Shown one piece after another: positions 25,603 to 36,878 of a DNA stretch of 64,000 nt (the stretch's first letter is position 1; each line of letters begins with the position of its first letter). The stretch lies in contig NZ_FOLS01000002.1 of the NCBI RefSeq assembly GCF_900112375.1, forward strand, positions 255,550-319,549. The letters are read 5' to 3'. Below the pieces are notes generated by a model, which was given only the letters and a program-made list of their open reading frames with translations, ran no database searches and had not been told where the DNA came from. Source of the DNA: Pseudomonas citronellolis. Its GTDB lineage: Bacteria > Pseudomonadota > Gammaproteobacteria > Pseudomonadales > Pseudomonadaceae. The position numbers and the translations under genes were made by a program.

Positions 25603-26580
25603 TTACTGGCCGCGCTGGTACAGCGGTTTCTGGTAGGCGATGTAGCCACGCTGGCGCATCAGCTCGCGGCGCAGGCCCTCGTGCGGGGTGAAGCGGTCGC
25701 GGCCGTGCAGCCAGAACAGGTTGTTGATCAGCAGGAAGCAGCCCTGGGGCACCGGCACCGAGAGCTTGGCCGGGCTGGTCTCCAGGGAGTCGGACAGGGC
25801 GTTCAGCCAGATGCCTTCCTCGAAGTCCTTGGGCTGCACGAACTGGTCGATGTAGCGCATGGTCGGGCGACCTTCGGCGTCGCAGTCGAACACCGAATGG
25901 AACACGTCCTCGCTGACCTTCTTGCTCGGCGGCGCGGTCCAGCGCATTTCGCGGCGGGCCAGCGGGTGGCGGTAGAACTCGTCCAGCTCGTTCCAGTCGT
26001 CCAGGTGCAGCAGCAGCGAGTTGCCGCCCTCCATGTTCTTCTCTTCGATCTTCATCATCAGCACGTAGTCGGTGATCTGATTGACGAAGGTGCCGTCGTT
26101 GTGCAGCTCCATCACGCGGTGCGGCTGGCGCAGGTAGCTGTCGGAGTTGTCGCTGTTGACCACCACGAAGCGGGCGTAGAACTGGCCGCTCATGGCGTCG
26201 TAGTTGGAACGGCCGATCAGGTGCGCGATGGCGGTGGAGAACTTCACCATGTCCTCGGCCTGGGCCACGTCATCCAGGCCCTCGGGCTTGACCAGCATGC
26301 CGCCGGTGCCACGGTCGAGGATGGTGTTCAGCAGCACCGGGCGCAGGGTGCCTTCGCACAGCTCGTCGAGGATCTGGGCGACGCGGAAACGCAGGAACGA
26401 CTTGTACTCCAGGGCCTGCACCGGCCACTGCGCCACCGCCTTGACGAAGGCCTGCACGGTTTCACGGGCGAAGGTCAGTTCCAGCAGGCGCGGCGACTGC
26501 GCCGAAGGCGCGACCGAGTAGCCGCGGGTCTCCAGCGGCAGGGGCATGGCGAGGTCCTGGATGGAGGTGAAGGCGTTCAT
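25603..26580 (-). CDS. glaH: Glutarate 2-hydroxylase (CsiD/GlaH)
   Basis: The 325-aa protein is a non-haem Fe(II)/2-oxoglutarate dioxygenase of the CsiD family. The metal triad is visible as HND (ELHNDGTFV) and the distal His in [13 protein letters not shown]. The Arg that binds 2-oxoglutarate lies in the following [11 protein letters not shown] region. It hydroxylates glutarate, from lysine or 5-aminovalerate, to L-2-hydroxyglutarate. The start at 26580 has CAGGACACCGCC. It is the first gene of the operon, divergent from the csiR-type regulator. Confidence 0.92.
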   Translation of the reverse strand: MNAFTSIQDLAMPLPLETRGYSVAPSAQSPRLLELTFARETVQAFVKAVAQWPVQALEYKSFLRFRVAQILDELCEGTLRPVLLNTILDRGTGGMLVKPEGLDDVAQAEDMVKFSTAIAHLIGRSNYDAMSGQFYARFVVVNSDNSDSYLRQPHRVMELHNDGTFVNQITDYVLMMKIEEKNMEGGNSLLLHLDDWNELDEFYRHPLARREMRWTAPPSKKVSEDVFHSVFDCDAEGRPTMRYIDQFVQPKDFEEGIWLNALSDSLETSPAKLSVPVPQGCFLLINNLFWLHGRDRFTPHEGLRRELMRQRGYIAYQKPLYQRGQ

Positions 26581-26663
26581 GGCGGTGTCCTGGCAATGAT
26601 GGGGTGGCGCCGTCCGGCAATGACCTGGATCAGGCGGGCAGGAGAAAAATATCGTCACAAACT

Positions 26664-26681
26664 AAAAATGTCTACATTTTT
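26664..26681. promoter_or_regulatory. Palindromic operator between glaH and csiR
   Basis: AAAAATGT and ACATTTTT form a perfect 8-bp inverted repeat with a CT centre, in an AT-rich stretch (26645-26735) that is the only plausible promoter region for both divergent genes. It is the natural binding site for the GntR-family CsiR repressor encoded next door. Confidence 0.65.
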
Positions 26682-26773
26682 ATTTTTCGACGACAAATAT
26701 GCGTCCTGTCTATTGTTTTTCGTCCATACGACATTTGGGTATGATCCAGCGCAAATCCCCACAGGAGCTGGAT

Positions 26774-27475
26774 TTGGAAGCGATCGCCCCCCGTCAGAAC
26801 TCGGCCGTCAGCGGTTACGAGTGGCTCAAGAAGGACATCATCCGCGGCGTCTTCAAACCCGGCGAAAAGCTGCTGATGAGCACCCTGAAGGAGCGCTACG
26901 ACCTGGGCGTGGGTCCGCTGCGCGAGGCCCTGTCGCAACTGGTGGCGGAGCACCTGGTGGTGGCCATCAGCCAGAAGGGCTACCGCGTGGCGCCCATGTC
27001 GCTGGAAGAGATGCAGGACATCTACGACGCCCGCGCCAACCTGGAAGCGATGATCGTCGGCCTGGCCATCCAGCGCGGCGACGATGCCTGGGAGGCGCAG
27101 GTGCTGGCGAATTCGCACACCCTGGCCAAGGTGGTGGAGGTGAAGACCCGCGAGCAGCGCCTGGACGTCTGGGACGAGCGGCACAAGGCCTTCCACACCG
27201 CCATCGCCCAGGGCTGCGGCTCCAAGCACCTGCTGCAGGCGCGCACCTACCTGTTCGACCAGGCCGAGCGCTACCGCCACCTGTGGCTGACGCACACGGT
27301 GTTTTCCGAACAGGCCCTGGAGCTCAAGCGCCAGGAACACGCCGCGCTGGTGGAGGCGATCCTCGCCCGGGATGCCGCCAAGGCCAGCGAGATGATGCGC
27401 AACCACCTGATGACGCCGGTGCCGATCATCGCGCAGATCATGCGCAACGGCGGCCTGGGCGAAGCCGCGCGCTGA
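26774..27475 (+). CDS. csiR: GntR-family repressor CsiR
   Basis: The 233-aa protein has an N-terminal winged helix of the GntR family (YEWLKKDIIRGVFKPGEKLLMSTLKERYDLGVGPLREALSQL) and a C-terminal FCD ligand domain with metal-binding residues (AFHTAIAQGCGSKHL, RYRHLW). In E. coli and P. putida CsiR represses csiD and is released by glutarate or L-2-hydroxyglutarate. I chose the TTG at 26774, since CAGGAG lies 6-7 bases before it. ATGs at 26699 and 26741 lack ribosome sites and would run through the operator region. Confidence 0.88.
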   Translation: MEAIAPRQNSAVSGYEWLKKDIIRGVFKPGEKLLMSTLKERYDLGVGPLREALSQLVAEHLVVAISQKGYRVAPMSLEEMQDIYDARANLEAMIVGLAIQRGDDAWEAQVLANSHTLAKVVEVKTREQRLDVWDERHKAFHTAIAQGCGSKHLLQARTYLFDQAERYRHLWLTHTVFSEQALELKRQEHAALVEAILARDAAKASEMMRNHLMTPVPIIAQIMRNGGLGEAAR

Positions 27476-27718
27476 CGCCGGGCATCGGCCGGCGCCACCC
27501 GCCGCGGCCGCAGCGCTAGACTGAAACGACGCCCCGCCGAGGGGCCGCCCGCCCCGGGCCGGCAATGACGCGCGAACCGCGGCTGCCGGCACGCGCCCGT
27601 CCCGGGCCGGCGCCTGCCCTGCCCCGCTGTTCGCCTCGCGTACGGAGAACCGGCACCTCCCGCCATCCACCCGGAGCCCCCCGCCGCCGCGCGGGCGCCC
27701 GACAGCGGAGGAGTTGCC

Positions 27719-28762
27719 ATGGACGAAGCCAAACTCAACGACTTCATGGGCCGCCTGGTCGCCGACATGGGCGGCGCGGCCATGCTGGCGAACGTCATCC
27801 TCGGCGACGAACTGGGCCTGTACCGGGCCATGGCCGACAACCAGCCGGTAAGCCCGCAGGCCCTGGCCGAGCGCACCGGCTGCAACCCGCGGCTACTGCG
27901 CGAATGGCTCAGCGCCCAGGCCGCCGCCGGCTACCTGGAGCACGAAGGCGGCAACTTCCGCCTGCCCGAGGAACAGGCCATGGCCCTGGCCATCGAGGAC
28001 TCGCCGGTGTACGTGGCCGGCGGCGCCGGCGTGCTGGCTTCGCTGTACCAAGACAAGGACAAGCTGCTGGCCGCCATGCGCGGCGACGGCGCCCTGCCCT
28101 GGGGCGACCACCACCCCTGCCTGTTCCGCGGCACCGAGCGTTTCTTCCGCCCCGGCTACCGCGCGCACCTTGTAGAGGAGTGGCTGCCGGCGCTGGACGA
28201 CGTGGTGGCCAAGCTGCAGAACGGCGCGCGGGTGGCCGACATCGGCTGCGGCCACGGCGCTTCCACGGTGATCATGGCCCAGGCCTTCCCGGCCTCGCGC
28301 TTCGCCGGCTTCGACTACCACGCGCCCTCGGTGGAAACCGCCAGCCAGCGCGCCCGCGAGGCCGGCGTCGAAGACCGCGTGGACTTCTCCCAGGCCAGCG
28401 CCAAGGACTACCTGGGCGAATACGACCTGATCTGCTACTTCGACTGCCTGCACGACATGGGCGACCCGGTGGGCGCCGCCCGCCACGCCCTGCGCCACCT
28501 GGCGCCGGACGGCTCGGTGCTGCTGGTGGAGCCCTACGCCGGCGACCGCCTGGAAGACAACCTGACGCCCATCGGCAAGCTGTTCTACGCCGCCTCGACC
28601 TTCATCTGCACGCCCAACTCGCTGTCCCAGGAAGTGGGCCTGGGCCTGGGCGCCCAGGCGGGCGAGGCGCGGTTGCGCGCGGTGTTCGAAGAAGCCGGGT
28701 TCACCCGCTTCCGCCGGGCGGCGGAGACGCCGTTCAACCTGATCCTGGAGGCGCGGCCATGA
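27719..28762 (+). CDS. SAM-dependent methyltransferase with winged-helix N-domain
   Basis: The 347-aa protein has an N-terminal dimerisation/winged-helix region (LAERTGCNPRLLREWLSAQAAAGYLE) and a class I SAM fold with motif I VADIGCGHGASTVIMAQAFP near residue 175 and CLHDMGDPVGAARHALRHLAP. The layout resembles small-molecule O-methyltransferases and Rv2258c-like proteins. The substrate is unknown. The start follows GGAGGAGTTGCC. The 243 bp upstream are extremely GC-rich with no evident gene. It stands alone between csiR and a repeat region. Confidence 0.8.
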   Translation: MDEAKLNDFMGRLVADMGGAAMLANVILGDELGLYRAMADNQPVSPQALAERTGCNPRLLREWLSAQAAAGYLEHEGGNFRLPEEQAMALAIEDSPVYVAGGAGVLASLYQDKDKLLAAMRGDGALPWGDHHPCLFRGTERFFRPGYRAHLVEEWLPALDDVVAKLQNGARVADIGCGHGASTVIMAQAFPASRFAGFDYHAPSVETASQRAREAGVEDRVDFSQASAKDYLGEYDLICYFDCLHDMGDPVGAARHALRHLAPDGSVLLVEPYAGDRLEDNLTPIGKLFYAASTFICTPNSLSQEVGLGLGAQAGEARLRAVFEEAGFTRFRRAAETPFNLILEARP

Positions 28763-29164
28763 GTGGTCAATCGTAGGAGCAACTGTCTTGCAGGCCGCGC
28801 CGGGCTGCTCTTCGTAGGAGCGAGCTTGCTCGCGAACAGATTCCGCTGCGGGGTTCCGTTCGCGAGCAAGCTCGCTCCTACGGGAAGCCGTGCCCACCGG
28901 TACGTTCGGCTATCGCGGATAAGATCCGCTCCTACGCCATTCCCGGCACCGTGCCTCCTACATGGGAATGGCGCGGGTGGGGTTGCGTAGGGCGTATAAC
29001 CGTTCGCGGTTATACGCCGCCTCACCTTTCTCACCGCCCCTGCCTCGGCCGATCCGGGGGAATGCATGGCCAGCGCCAAGCCCAACACCGAGCGGGCCGG
29101 TAACCAAGGTCAAACGGCGGATAACGCCGTAGGCGTTATCCGCCCTACGGGTTGGAACGGCCGC
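28763..29164. repeat. Intergenic region with a REP pair and two ATAACG-type hairpins
   Basis: No gene is seen in these 402 bases. 28813-28882 is a REP pair (CGTAGGAGCGAGCTTGCTCG facing CGAGCAAGCTCGCTCCTACG). 28991-29018 is a 12-bp stem (GGCGTATAACCG) with a TTCG loop. 29116-29144 is a 13-bp stem (GGCGGATAACGCC) with a 3-base loop, ending GCCCTACG. Confidence 0.8.
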
Positions 29165-30184
29165 TCAGGCGCGGAAATGGCTCGGCGGCTGGCCGCTCCA
29201 GCGCTGGAAGGCGTGGCGCAGGCTGGCGGTTTCGCTGAAGCCGAGTTCCTCGGCGATGCGGTAGATGGGCATGTCGCCGCCCTGCAGCAGTTCCTTGGCG
29301 CGGGCGAAGCGCAGTTCGTCGAGCAGTTGCTGGTAGCTGGTCTGCTGTTGCTGCAGGTGGCGGCGCAGGCTGCGCGAGGAGCAGTTCAGGCGCCGCGCCA
29401 GTTCCTCCAGGCCCGGCGGCGACTGCAGGCGCTCGCCGAGGATGCCGCGGACCTTGTCCAGCCAGGCGCGGCGGGCGGCCAGGTCGACGTTCTGCCGGCG
29501 GCACTGTTCGAGCATCTCGCGGTGGGTCACCGGGTCGGCCAGCGGCAGGCGGCGCTCCAGCCAGGCGGCGGGGAAGCCGAAGGCGCTGCGCGAGGCGCCG
29601 AAGCGCAGGCCGCAGGCGAAGCCTTCGGCGTAGGCGGCCTCGCGCTCAGGCGAGCCGGCATAGTCGAACTCCGCGCACAGCAGCTCCAGCGGCTGGCCCA
29701 GCAGGTCGCCGCAGGTGACCTTCATCGAGCCCAGGCACAGTTCGGTGTTGAACGGCCGCAGGGCCTCGTCCTCGCTGTAGCCGGTAGCCACCAGCCAGGC
29801 CACCTCGCCTTCGACCTGCAGAGACAGGTGGAAGTAGGTGCCCAGCAGCACCGGGTAGCTCAGGCCGATGCGTAGCGCCTCGCCGAGGGTCGGCGCGGAA
29901 AGCAGCGCATAGCCCAGCAGGCCGTAGGCGGAAATCCGCGTGCGCAGGCCCAGGCGCAGGCCCAGGGCGGGTTCGGCGGCCAGGCGCTCGGCGTTGGCGA
30001 ACACCTGCTGCTCCTGCCAGGGGCTGACCAGCCGGCGCAGGTCCACCAGGTCGGCGGCGGTGATGCCGCTGCCTTCGAGGATGCCGTCGCGCTCATGGCC
30101 TTCGGCTTCCAGCAGGGAAACCGTCAGGGTGGTCATGTGCAGGGAGTTGAGCCAGGTGTTGCGGGAGAAGCTGGTTCCGGTCAT
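29165..30184 (-). CDS. AraC-family transcriptional regulator (arabinose-binding-like N-domain)
   Basis: The 339-aa protein has the N-terminal domain found in OruR/ArgR-like AraC regulators (SGITAADLVDLRRLVSPWQEQQVFANAERL) and two C-terminal helix-turn-helix motifs (LEELARRLNCSSRSLRRHLQQQ; IYRIAEELGFSETASLRHAFQRWSG). It probably activates genes in response to a small molecule. Target and ligand cannot be read from the sequence. Neighbours are separated by repeats on both sides, so it is monocistronic. Confidence 0.85.
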   Translation of the reverse strand: MTGTSFSRNTWLNSLHMTTLTVSLLEAEGHERDGILEGSGITAADLVDLRRLVSPWQEQQVFANAERLAAEPALGLRLGLRTRISAYGLLGYALLSAPTLGEALRIGLSYPVLLGTYFHLSLQVEGEVAWLVATGYSEDEALRPFNTELCLGSMKVTCGDLLGQPLELLCAEFDYAGSPEREAAYAEGFACGLRFGASRSAFGFPAAWLERRLPLADPVTHREMLEQCRRQNVDLAARRAWLDKVRGILGERLQSPPGLEELARRLNCSSRSLRRHLQQQQTSYQQLLDELRFARAKELLQGGDMPIYRIAEELGFSETASLRHAFQRWSGQPPSHFRA

Positions 30185-30264
30185 GTCTTGCCCATCGGTG
30201 CGCTGCGCTGTGCCCGCGATGTTACCGTCGCGGGCATGGGATTTGGCAAGGCAAAGGCGGCAAT

Positions 30265-30313
30265 TGTAGGAGCGGGCCCTGCCCGCGATTCGCGCGCAGG
30301 GCGCGCTCCTACA
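30265..30313. repeat. REP-type inverted repeat
   Basis: TGTAGGAGCGGGCCCTGCCC to GGGCGCGCTCCTACA, the same type as 1891-1940. It lies between the AraC gene and the end of the VWA gene. Confidence 0.85.
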
Positions 30314-30346
30314 GGGGAGCGCGATGGTTGGTGCAGCACAGCGGGC

Positions 30347-31528
30347 TCAACCGCGCGAAAGGAAGCGCATCCCCTCTTCCAGCCCGCGCAGGGTCAGCGG
30401 GTACATCTGGTCCTTCACCAGTTCGCGCACCAGGTTGGTGGAGGCGGTGTAGTTCCAGGTGTCCTTCGGGTACGGGTTGATCCAGATGAGCTTCTTGTAC
30501 TTCTCCATGAAGCGCTGCATCCACACGTAGCCGGCTTCCTCGTTCCAGTGCTCGACGCTGCCGCCGGCCTGGGTGATCTCGTAGGGCGCCATGGCCGCGT
30601 CGCCGACGAACACCACCTTGTAGTCCGGCCCGTACTTGTGCAACAGGTCGAAGGTGGCGGTGCGTTCGTTGCCGCGGCGCAGGTTGTTCTTCCACACCGA
30701 CTCGTAGATGAAGTTGTGGAAGTAGAAGTATTCCAGGTGCTTGAACTCGGTCTTGCAGGCCGAGAACAGTTCCTCGCAGACCTTCACGTGGGCGTCCATG
30801 GAGCCGCCGATGTCCAGCAGCAGCAGGAGCTTCACGGTGTTGCGCCGCTCCGGGCGCATCTGGATGTTGAGCAGCCCGGCGTCCTTGGCCGTGTGGTCGA
30901 TGGTGCCGTCGATGTCCAGCTCTTCCGCCGCGCCTTCGCGGGCGAACTTGCGCAGGCGACGCAGGGCGATCTTGATGTTGCGCGTGCCCAGCTCGACCTG
31001 GTCGTCGAGGTTCTTGTACTCGCGCTGGTCCCACACCTTGGCCGCCTTGCCCTGGCGCTTGCCGGCGTCGCCCACGCGGATGCCCTCGGGGTTGAAGCCG
31101 CCGGAGCCGAACGGGCTGGTGCCGCCGGTGCCGATCCACTTGTTGCCGCCGGCGTGGCGTTCCTTCTGCTCCTCAAGGCGTTTCTTGAACTCCTCGATGA
31201 GCTTGTCCAGCCCGCCCAGGGACTGGATCTGCGCGCGCTCCTCGTCGGTCAGCAGGCGCTCGAACTCCTTGCGCAGCCATTCCTCGGGAATCAGCGCCTT
31301 GAGGTGGTCGTCGAGCTTCTCCAGGCCCTTGAAGTAGGCGCCGAAGGCCCGGTCGAACTTATCGAAATGGCGCTCGTCCTTCACCATGATGGTGCGGGCG
31401 AGGTAGTAGAACTCGTCCATGTCGGCGAACACCACGCGCTGCTGGAGCGCGTTGATCAGGTCCAGCAGCTCGCGCACCGACACCGGCACCTTGGCCGCGC
31501 GCATTTCGTTGAACAGGTTGAGCAGCAT
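30347..31528 (-). CDS. VWA (CoxE-like) domain protein
   Basis: The 393-aa protein has a C-terminal von Willebrand A domain preceded by a charged helical region (LLTDEERAQIQSLGGLDKLIEEFKKRLEEQ). The metal-site motif reads LLLDIGGSMD, with Gly where most VWA domains have the first Ser of DxSxS. Such proteins act with MoxR AAA+ ATPases as chaperones that insert cofactors or metals. The moxR gene lies just upstream on the same strand, separated by a REP pair. The start follows GAGAGGACGCAGCC. The client protein is unknown. Confidence 0.85.
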   Translation of the reverse strand: MLLNLFNEMRAAKVPVSVRELLDLINALQQRVVFADMDEFYYLARTIMVKDERHFDKFDRAFGAYFKGLEKLDDHLKALIPEEWLRKEFERLLTDEERAQIQSLGGLDKLIEEFKKRLEEQKERHAGGNKWIGTGGTSPFGSGGFNPEGIRVGDAGKRQGKAAKVWDQREYKNLDDQVELGTRNIKIALRRLRKFAREGAAEELDIDGTIDHTAKDAGLLNIQMRPERRNTVKLLLLLDIGGSMDAHVKVCEELFSACKTEFKHLEYFYFHNFIYESVWKNNLRRGNERTATFDLLHKYGPDYKVVFVGDAAMAPYEITQAGGSVEHWNEEAGYVWMQRFMEKYKKLIWINPYPKDTWNYTASTNLVRELVKDQMYPLTLRGLEEGMRFLSRG

Positions 31529-31557
31529 GGCTGCGTCCTCTCGTGAAGCACATGCCC

Positions 31558-31627
31558 TGTAGGAGCGAGCTTGCTCGCGAACGAGCCCCCGTCGCGGAGT
31601 CTGTTCGCGAGCAAGCTCGCTCCTACG
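31558..31627. repeat. REP pair inside the moxR-VWA intergenic space
   Basis: TGTAGGAGCGAGCTTGCTCGCGAAC faces GTTCGCGAGCAAGCTCGCTC at the other end. It fills most of the 114-bp gap between two genes that are probably cotranscribed, a position where REPs often protect upstream mRNA. Confidence 0.85.
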
Positions 31628-31642
31628 AAGAGCCGGTCAAAT

Positions 31643-32488
31643 TCAGCGTGAAGCGCGGCGGCTCATGAAGGCCAGGCGCTCGAGCAGCTGCACGTCCTGC
31701 TCGTTCTTCACCAGGGCGCCGGCCAGCGGCGGGATGGCCTTGGTCGGGTCACGCTCGCGCAGCACCGCCTCGCCGATGTCGTCGGCCATCAGCAGCTTCA
31801 GCCAGTCGACCAGTTCGCTGGTGGAGGGCTTCTTCTTCAGGCCCGGCACCTTGCGCACGTCGAAGAAGATGTCCAGCGCCTCGCTGACCAGCGAGGCCTT
31901 GATGCCCGGATAGTGCACGTCGACGATCTTCTGCAGCGTCTCGCGGTCGGGGAAGGCGATGTAGTGGAAGAAGCAGCGGCGCAGGAAGGCGTCCGGCAAC
32001 TCCTTCTCGTTGTTCGAGGTGATGATGATGATCGGCCGCTGCCTGGCCTTGATGGTCTCGTTGGTCTCGTAGACGTAGAACTCCATCTTGTCGAGTTCCT
32101 GCAGCAGGTCGTTGGGGAACTCGATGTCGGCCTTGTCGATCTCGTCGATCAGCAGGATGACGCGCTCGTCAGCCTCGAAGGCCTCCCAGAGCTTGCCCTT
32201 CTTGATGTAGTTGCGCACGTCGTGGACCTTGTCTACGCCCAGCTGCGAGTCGCGCAGGCGGCTCACCGCGTCGTACTCGTAGAGGCCCTGGTGGGCCTTG
32301 GTGGTGGACTTGATGTGCCAGGTGATCAGCTTGGCGCCGAAGGCTTCGGCCAGCTGCTCGGCGAGCATGGTCTTGCCGGTGCCCGGCTCGCCCTTCACCA
32401 GCAGCGGGCGCTGCAGGGTGATGGAGGCGTTGACCGCCAGCTTGAGGTCGTCGGTGGCGACGTAGGACTGGGTGCCTTCGAACTTCAT
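31643..32488 (-). CDS. MoxR-family AAA+ ATPase
   Basis: The 281-aa protein has Walker A GEPGTGKT, Walker B ILLIDEIDKAD, sensor 1 IIITSNNEKELPDAFLRRCFF and a MoxR-type lid. It is a cytoplasmic chaperone ATPase that works with VWA partners such as the next gene. Its start at 32488 follows GAGGATTCCCCG. The order moxR then VWA is the common one, and both lie next to cysK as in P. aeruginosa PA2707-PA2709. Confidence 0.88.
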   Translation of the reverse strand: MKFEGTQSYVATDDLKLAVNASITLQRPLLVKGEPGTGKTMLAEQLAEAFGAKLITWHIKSTTKAHQGLYEYDAVSRLRDSQLGVDKVHDVRNYIKKGKLWEAFEADERVILLIDEIDKADIEFPNDLLQELDKMEFYVYETNETIKARQRPIIIITSNNEKELPDAFLRRCFFHYIAFPDRETLQKIVDVHYPGIKASLVSEALDIFFDVRKVPGLKKKPSTSELVDWLKLLMADDIGEAVLRERDPTKAIPPLAGALVKNEQDVQLLERLAFMSRRASR

Positions 32489-32736
32489 CGGGGAATCCTC
32501 GAACGGTATCGGCCGGGCCTATGCCCGGGCTGTAGGAACTGGGAGACAGACTGCGACTATACCGCGCAGCTCCGTCGACTGTGAACGCAGGCATGGCATT
32601 CAGTCACTGAATGCGCAGCCACTCGTCCATTCGTCGAACGACGTCGACCGCGCACCACCCTCTCACCGACGCCGCTGCCCTGGAGCCGACCTTTCCGACG
32701 GTTTCGCAGCTTTACGGCCAGGGCGCCGGGGAATAG

Positions 32737-35019
<2,283 letters not shown>

Positions 35020-35045
35020 GGCCCCGCACGACGTACTGAACGAAC

Positions 35046-35063
35046 GGGGGCGGCGACGCCCCC
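35046..35063 (+). terminator. Hairpin after the second potF-like gene
   Basis: GGGGGCG and CGCCCCC pair around GCGA, 26 bases past the stop, followed by GCTTCCTG. It is probably a transcription terminator with a weak U-tract. Confidence 0.55.
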
Positions 35064-35135
35064 GCTTCCTGACCGGCCGGTCGGCCATGTCGCTTTCGCC
35101 GCCCCCGGAGTCTGGCTAAGCTCGCTGCACATCCC

Positions 35136-36878
35136 ATGAACGAGATGCGCCCCATGAGCCATGCCCAGATCGCGCAGACCATCCTCGACGGCTTCGACGT
35201 CTACCGCGAGCGCTTCAAGCAGATCACCGACGGCGCCCAGGCGCGCTTCGAGCAGGCGCAGTGGCAGGAGATCCAGCGGACCTCGGCCGAGCGCATCGAC
35301 CTCTACGAGGAGAAGGTCGCCGAGACCGTGGCGCGGGTCGGCAGCAGGTTCAGCCCCGCGGAGCTGCTGGACGTGGAGCGCTGGCCGCTGATCAAGAGCG
35401 CCTACATCGCCCTGATCGACCCGCGCAACGACGACGAGCTGGCGGAAACCTGGTTCAACTCGATCTTCTGCGGCCTGTTCAGCCACGACAACATCAGCGA
35501 CGGCACCATGTTCGTGCACACCACGCGGCCGTCGCTGCGGCCCCACGCGCGCGACCCGCACACCCGCCTCTACCGGCCCCGGGGCAACCTGCGCCAGGCG
35601 CTGCAGCAGATCTTCGCCGACTATCGCTTCCAGGTGCCCTACGAGGATGCCGAAGGCGACCTGGCGCGCCTGGACGCCCTGCTGCACAGCAACCTGCCCG
35701 ACTGGGTGTGCAAGGACCCGGAACTGGCCCTGGAGCTGATCGGCTCGGTGTTCTACCGCAACAAGGGCGCCTACCTGGTGGGCCGCCTGTTCACCCCCGA
35801 CGAGCAGTGGCCGCTGGTGTTCCCGCTGATCCACCGCGAGGGCCGCGGCATCCGCTTCGACACCGTGATCACCGACGAGGCGGAGGTGTCGATCATCTTC
35901 TCCTTCACCCGCTCCTACTTCATGGTCGACGTGCCGGTGCCGGCGGAGCTGGTGGCCTTCCTCAAGCGCCTGCTGCCGGGCAAGCACATCGCCGAACTGT
36001 ACACCTCCATCGGCTTCTACAAGCAGGGCAAGAGCGAGTTCTACCGCGCCCTGATCAACCACCTGGCGAGCACCGACGACCGCTTCGTCATGGCCCCCGG
36101 GGTGCGCGGCATGGTGATGAGCGTGTTCACCCTGCCCGGCTTCAACACCGTGTTCAAGATCATCAAGGACAACTTCAACCCGGCCAAGACCGTGGACCAT
36201 GCCACCGTGGTGCAGAAGTACCAACTGGTGAAGAACCACGACCGCGTCGGCCGCCTGGCCGACACCCAGCAGTTCGCCGACTTCCGCTTCCCGGTGGCCA
36301 AGTTCGAGCCCGAGTGCCTGGCCGAACTGCTGCAGGTGGCGCCTTCCACCGTGGTGATGGAGGGCGACGTGGTGCTGATCCGCCATTGCTGGACCGAGCG
36401 CCGCATGACCCCGCTGAACCTCTACCTGGAGCACGCCACCGAGGCCCAGGTGCACGAGGCGCTGTACGACTACGGCCTGGCCATCAAGCAGCTGGCGGCG
36501 GCGAACATCTTTCCCGGCGACATGCTGCTGAAGAATTTCGGCGTCACCCGCCACGGCCGCGTGGTGTTCTATGACTACGACGAGATCAGCTACCTCACCG
36601 AGGTGAACTTCCGCCACATCCCGCCGCCGCGCTACGAGGAGGACGAGATGTCCTCCGAGCCCTGGTACTCGGTGGGGCCGATGGATGTGTTTCCCGAGGA
36701 GTTTCCGCGTTTCCTGTTCGTCGATCTGAAGCTGCGTCGGTTGTTCGCCAAGTTGCATGGCGATCTCTATGACGCGGATTACTGGAAGGGGCTGCAGGCG
36801 CAGATACGGGCGGGCAAAGTGATAGACGTGTTTCCTTATCGGCGTAATGAGTTGCCGGAGAAGGTGTTGGAGGAGTAG
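35136..36878 (+). CDS. aceK: Isocitrate dehydrogenase kinase/phosphatase
   Basis: The 580-aa protein matches AceK along its length. The regulatory N-domain has [27 protein letters not shown]. The ATP loop reads [18 protein letters not shown], and the kinase catalytic core has [28 protein letters not shown], which supplies the Mg-binding acidic residues. It phosphorylates and dephosphorylates isocitrate dehydrogenase, switching flux between the TCA cycle and the glyoxylate shunt. ATGs at 35136 and 35154 are both possible, and neither has a strong ribosome site. The last 60 codons use A/T-ending codons more than the body. Confidence 0.93.
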   Translation: MNEMRPMSHAQIAQTILDGFDVYRERFKQITDGAQARFEQAQWQEIQRTSAERIDLYEEKVAETVARVGSRFSPAELLDVERWPLIKSAYIALIDPRNDDELAETWFNSIFCGLFSHDNISDGTMFVHTTRPSLRPHARDPHTRLYRPRGNLRQALQQIFADYRFQVPYEDAEGDLARLDALLHSNLPDWVCKDPELALELIGSVFYRNKGAYLVGRLFTPDEQWPLVFPLIHREGRGIRFDTVITDEAEVSIIFSFTRSYFMVDVPVPAELVAFLKRLLPGKHIAELYTSIGFYKQGKSEFYRALINHLASTDDRFVMAPGVRGMVMSVFTLPGFNTVFKIIKDNFNPAKTVDHATVVQKYQLVKNHDRVGRLADTQQFADFRFPVAKFEPECLAELLQVAPSTVVMEGDVVLIRHCWTERRMTPLNLYLEHATEAQVHEALYDYGLAIKQLAAANIFPGDMLLKNFGVTRHGRVVFYDYDEISYLTEVNFRHIPPPRYEEDEMSSEPWYSVGPMDVFPEEFPRFLFVDLKLRRLFAKLHGDLYDADYWKGLQAQIRAGKVIDVFPYRRNELPEKVLEE

